Shown piece by piece: positions 60,909 to 64,000 of a stretch of DNA of 64,000 bases (the first letter of the stretch is position 1; every line of letters starts with the position of its first letter). The position numbers and the translations under genes were made by a program. This DNA comes from Streptomyces showdoensis (GTDB taxonomy: Bacteria > Actinomycetota > Actinomycetes > Streptomycetales > Streptomycetaceae), in the NCBI RefSeq assembly GCF_039535475.1, contig NZ_BAAAXG010000026.1, forward strand, positions 3,467,501 through 3,531,500, written 5' to 3'. The notes beneath the pieces were generated by a model that did not search any database, was not told the DNA's origin, and saw only the letters and a program-made list of their open reading frames with translations.

Positions 60909-62123
60909 GTGGCAGGTCAGGGAGGCGGAAGGGCGCGCGGCGCGGCCGGGTGCCTCGTGGCCGCCCTGCTGCTGCTCACCGGCTGCACCGCCCCCGGCCC
61001 CGCCGATCCGGCGCCCGGGGAGATCCAGCGCCTGCTCGACCGGCACGCGCGGGCGCTGCGGGACCGGGACGAGGCCGGCTATCTCGCGGCCCTCGACCCC
61101 GCGCTGGCACCCGCCGCCCGCACCGAGTTCGGGCGGCTCGCGGAGCTCCCGCCGGGCGACTGGCGGTACCGGGTCACCGAGGTCGACCGGGCCGACGGCG
61201 GCCGGGCCACCGCCCGGGCCGAGCTCGGCTACCGGATCGAGGGCTACGACCCCGGGCCCGCCACCACCGAGCGGGTCCTGGAGCTCGCCGAGCGCGACGG
61301 CCGCTGGTACGTCACCGGCGACCGCCCCGCCGAGGGCGCCCCGCAGCAGCTGTGGCAGCAGGGCGAGGTCGAGACCGTGACCGGGCGGCGCAGCCTGGTC
61401 CTCGGCGTGGGGCAGAGCCCCGAGCGGCTGCGGGAGATCGCGGCCGCCGCCGACCGGGCGGTGCCCGCGGTGGCGGACGCCTGGCACGGGCCGTGGGCGG
61501 GCCGGATCGTGGTCCTGGTGCCCGCCTCCGTCGAGGCGATGGGCGGACTGCTCGGCGCGCCGGCCGCCTCCTACCGGGGCATCGCGGCCGTCACCACCGG
61601 CGAGACCGGCGGCGGCCCCGCCGCCCCCGCCGACCGGGTCATCGTCAACCCCGACGCGTACGCCACGCTCGGCTCCTTCGGCCGGCAGCTGGTGCTCACC
61701 CACGAGACCACCCACGTCGCCACCCGCGGCCGGACCACGAGGTCCACCCCGGTCTGGCTCTCGGAGGGCTTCGCCGACTGGGTCGCCTACCGCGGCACCG
61801 GCCGCACCGCCGCCCAGGCCGCCCCCGAACTGCGCCGGGCGGTCCTGGCGGGGGAGACGCCCGCCGCCCTGCCCGGCGACGGGGACTTCGCCTTCGGCGG
61901 CGACGCGGAGGCGATGGCCCGCGCCTACGAGGGGGGCTGGCTGGCCTGCGAGCTGGTCGCCGAGCGGTGGGGCGAGGCGAAGCTGGCCGCGTTCTACGGC
62001 GCGGTCGGGGCCCACCCGCAGCGCGAGGGTGCGGTGGAGAAGGCGCTGGCGGACGTCCTCGGCACCACCCCGGAGGAGTTCACGGCGGACTGGCGCGCGT
62101 ACCTGGGGGAGCGCCTCGGCTAG
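60909..62123 (+). CDS. Secreted lipoprotein with gluzincin-type metallopeptidase motif
   Basis: This 404-residue lipoprotein has the lipobox LTGC (C26). A first domain (residues about 35-150) looks like an SnoaL/NTF2-type fold. The second half has LTHETTHVA, the HExxH zinc motif, followed by WLSEGFADWVAY, whose Glu is the third ligand of gluzincins. It is probably a peptidase at the outer membrane face, of unknown substrate. The stop shares CTAG with the convergent PadR gene. It follows the NlpC/P60 pair by 48 bp. Confidence 0.88.
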   Translation: MAGQGGGRARGAAGCLVAALLLLTGCTAPGPADPAPGEIQRLLDRHARALRDRDEAGYLAALDPALAPAARTEFGRLAELPPGDWRYRVTEVDRADGGRATARAELGYRIEGYDPGPATTERVLELAERDGRWYVTGDRPAEGAPQQLWQQGEVETVTGRRSLVLGVGQSPERLREIAAAADRAVPAVADAWHGPWAGRIVVLVPASVEAMGGLLGAPAASYRGIAAVTTGETGGGPAAPADRVIVNPDAYATLGSFGRQLVLTHETTHVATRGRTTRSTPVWLSEGFADWVAYRGTGRTAAQAAPELRRAVLAGETPAALPGDGDFAFGGDAEAMARAYEGGWLACELVAERWGEAKLAAFYGAVGAHPQREGAVEKALADVLGTTPEEFTADWRAYLGERLG

Positions 62124-62668
62124 CCGGTCCGGCCCTCGGCCGCCCGGCGGTCCAGCTCCTCCAGCGTCTCCGCGAGCCAGGCCTTCTCCTCGGTGCCCGT
62201 GGCCCGGGCGATCCGCAGCATCCCGCGCCGGAACGGGTCGGGCTCCTCCTCCACACGGACCGGCGCGCCGTCCGCGTAGAAGAAGCTGGCCGGGGCCGTG
62301 AGGAAGTCCTGGCGGCGGCGGAGCACGGCGGCCTGCTCGGCGGGGTCGGGCAGCCGCCCGAGGAAGGAGAGCAGCGTGAAGAAGCGCTGCCCGTCGCTGA
62401 TCTCGATGTCCTTGGGGGCGCGCAGCCGGGCGAAGAGCTCGGTCCGGCCCGCCTCGGTCAGCGAGAGGGTGCGGCGCGGGGCGGCGCCCGCGCCCGGCTC
62501 CGTACGGCTCTCCACCAGGCCGTTCCTGGTGAGCCGGGTGATCGCCGGGTAGAGCGCGCCGTCGCTCACCGGGCGGACGTGACCGCTCAGCCCCTGGATG
62601 CGTTCCTTGAGCTCGTAGCCGTGCAGCGGCCGCTCGTGGAGGAACCCCAGGATCGTCAGCTCCAGCAC
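62120..62668 (-). CDS. PadR family transcriptional regulator
   Basis: This 182-residue regulator starts VLELTILGFLHERPLHGYELKERI and continues with SDGALYPAITRLTRNGLVESR, the PadR winged helix (residues 1-90). The C-terminal part is a dimerisation coiled coil of the Vir_act_alpha_C type. It is divergent from a MATE exporter gene. The GTG start has AAGGAG 8 bp before it. It probably represses the exporter and itself through the ATACCTCG palindrome. Confidence 0.92.
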   Translation of the reverse strand: MLELTILGFLHERPLHGYELKERIQGLSGHVRPVSDGALYPAITRLTRNGLVESRTEPGAGAAPRRTLSLTEAGRTELFARLRAPKDIEISDGQRFFTLLSFLGRLPDPAEQAAVLRRRQDFLTAPASFFYADGAPVRVEEEPDPFRRGMLRIARATGTEEKAWLAETLEELDRRAAEGRTG

Positions 62669-62727
62669 CGGTCTGCTCCTTCGTCCTTGTCGGGGACCTG
62701 GGACCCATGCTAATACCTCTTTTCGAT

Positions 62728-62746
62728 ATACCTCGATTCGAGGTAT
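62728..62746. promoter_or_regulatory. PadR operator candidate
   Basis: ATACCTCG-ATT-CGAGGTAT is a perfect inverted repeat between padR and the MATE gene. A further ATACCTC half-site lies at 62713-62719. This resembles the ATAC...GTAT palindromes of many PadR regulators. Confidence 0.75.
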
Positions 62747-62773
62747 CTCGTCGAAACGAGGGGGAACTCGTCC

Positions 62774-64000
62774 ATGAGCGCGCACCGCCGCACACTCGTC
62801 CGGCTCGCCGGACCCGTCTATCTCGAACTCCTCGCCGGAGTCGCCGCCGGCGTCATCAACATGGTCTGGGTGGCCCGCCTCGGCGGGGACGCCGTCGCGG
62901 CCGTCGCCGTCGCCACCAACGCCGAGAACCTGCTCCTCGGCGTCGTCCTCATGGCCGCCTCCGGCACCACCGTCCTCGTCGCCCGGGCCAGGGGCGCCGA
63001 CGACCCGGGGGCGGTGCGCTCCGCGGTCCGCGGCGGCGCCGTCCTCGGCGCGCTCCTCGTGCCGCCCGTCGCGATCGGCGGCGGGCTGCTGCGCGACCCG
63101 CTGGCCGCGCTCCTGCTCGGCGGGGCGGACCACCCGGCACACGCCCTCGCGAGCGCCTACTTCGCCATCTCGCTGCCCGGCACGGCCGTCTTCTTCGCCA
63201 CCACCGTCCTCGACGGCGTCCTCAAGGGCACCGGCGACACCCGCACCCCGATGCGGCTCGCCTTCCTCGCCAACGGACTGATCCTGCTCCTCGACCCGCT
63301 GCTCGTGCCCGCGTACGGGGTGGAGGGAGCCGCCGTCTCCACGGTCCTCGGCCGCTCCGCCGCCCTCGCCGCCGGCCTGTACGTCCTGCGCCGCAACGCG
63401 CTGCTGCGGGCCGCCCGCGCCGCCCGCCCGGCCGAGGGCACACCGACCGCCCTGCGCCGCACCGCCGCCACCGGGCTGCCCATGTCCGTCGACTTCGTCG
63501 TCCGCATGGCCGGGGCGCTCGCCCTGGTCTCCGTCGTCGCCCGGCTCGGCGTCACCGAGATCGCCGCGTACGGCATCGCCACCAAGGCCATGTACGTCGC
63601 CACCATGGCCTTCTACGCCGTCCGGCAGGCCGCCTCCCTCCACACCGCGCACCTGCTCGGCGCCGGGAGGGACGAGCGACGGGCCGTCGGACGGCAGGCC
63701 CTCGGCCTCGGCGCCCTGCTCGGGACCGTCGCGGCGGTGCTGCTGTCGGCCGCCGCGGGGCCGGTCATGCGCGGCTTCGGGGCCGAGCCCGCCGTCGCCG
63801 CGGCGGGGGCGCTGTTCCTGCGCTGCCTGGGGCCGTACCTGCTGCTGATGGCCGGGTTCATCGCCCTGGCCGGGGTCTTCGAGGGCAGCGGCGGCTCACC
63901 GCGGCTCGCCCGGATCACGGTCGCCGGGGTGCTGGTCCAGCTCCCGCTGGCCTACGCGCTGTCCGCGGCCCTCGGGCTCGCCGGGATCTGCCTGGCCATG
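62774..64000 (+). CDS. MATE family multidrug exporter, cut by the window end
   Basis: The visible 409 residues contain about eleven hydrophobic segments. Typical elements are GPVYLELLAGVAAGVINMVWVARLGG in the first helix and VFFATTVLDGVLKGTGDTRTPMRLAFLANGLILLLDPLLV in the middle. MATE proteins expel cationic compounds in exchange for Na+ or H+. It is controlled, by inference, by the divergent PadR repressor. No stop is reached before the window end; the complete protein would be about 440 residues. Confidence 0.9.
   Translation, partial: MSAHRRTLVRLAGPVYLELLAGVAAGVINMVWVARLGGDAVAAVAVATNAENLLLGVVLMAASGTTVLVARARGADDPGAVRSAVRGGAVLGALLVPPVAIGGGLLRDPLAALLLGGADHPAHALASAYFAISLPGTAVFFATTVLDGVLKGTGDTRTPMRLAFLANGLILLLDPLLVPAYGVEGAAVSTVLGRSAALAAGLYVLRRNALLRAARAARPAEGTPTALRRTAATGLPMSVDFVVRMAGALALVSVVARLGVTEIAAYGIATKAMYVATMAFYAVRQAASLHTAHLLGAGRDERRAVGRQALGLGALLGTVAAVLLSAAAGPVMRGFGAEPAVAAAGALFLRCLGPYLLLMAGFIALAGVFEGSGGSPRLARITVAGVLVQLPLAYALSAALGLAGICLAM

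Overview
The window is chromosomal DNA of a Streptomyces-type actinomycete. It has very high G+C, GTG and TTG starts are common, neighbouring genes overlap by 4 bp, and terminators are long GC-rich hairpins. The gene order (aceE, a gntR-type regulator, sucB, lpdA, pepA, cobalamin genes, pspA, nadA, ctaCDF, ctaE, qcrCAB, trpD) is that of the conserved Streptomyces core. I see no tRNA or rRNA genes, insertion sequences, prophage, CRISPR array or attachment site. The last gene, a MATE exporter, is cut by the window end.

Region by region. 0-5.8 kb: oxidoreductases and small regulators (a TIGR01777-type reductase, a GNAT acetyltransferase, a TetR repressor divergent from an SDR, a DUF4240 protein, a second SDR, a WYL regulator). 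5.8-14.7 kb: the pyruvate dehydrogenase block (aceE, a FadR-type GntR regulator, sucB with two lipoyl domains, lpdA) and leucyl aminopeptidase. The aceE promoter overlaps a palindrome, and the aceE and lpdA leaders share a 13-bp element.

14.9-21.5 kb holds the most unusual content. Five tightly packed genes encode a secreted Agd3-like deacetylase, a PelF-type glycosyltransferase, a multi-pass membrane protein, a spherulin-4 (GH135-like) hydrolase and a GH114 lipoprotein. The deacetylase and the two hydrolase types match the Aspergillus galactosaminogalactan gene set, and the transferase matches bacterial Pel. I infer a cationic, alpha-1,4-galactosamine-type exopolysaccharide pathway. Its leader contains a hairpin that can bury the first ribosome-binding site.

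21.5-29.4 kb: cobS, cobT and a PhnP-like/CobU fusion, interleaved with envelope genes (a DUF2156 aminoacyl-lipid transferase followed by a rhomboid-like protein, and a membrane protein with a HIHH motif). 29.4-33.4 kb: DUF3043 protein, then pspA, pspAA and a LiaRS/DesKR-type two-component pair. 33.5-43 kb: an RND transporter, nadA divergent from an A-type Fe-S carrier gene, a conserved exported protein, a PfkB sugar kinase and a cysteine desulfurase-TusA fusion.

43-52.5 kb: the respiratory block (ctaC-ctaD-ctaF, an L,D-transpeptidase, a receiver-only protein, ctaE-qcrC-qcrA-qcrB), encoding the aa3 oxidase and bcc complex. A perfect 21-bp inverted repeat overlaps the ctaE start. 52.6-64 kb: trpD, a SAM-IV riboswitch before a class V aminotransferase gene, a stand-alone Lrp/AsnC sensor domain with a rhomboid protease, a zinc-ribbon protein, a NYN ribonuclease, two NlpC/P60 cell-wall hydrolases, a lipoprotein metallopeptidase, and a PadR regulator divergent from a MATE exporter.

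All family names come from motifs read by eye in the translations. No database search was run.
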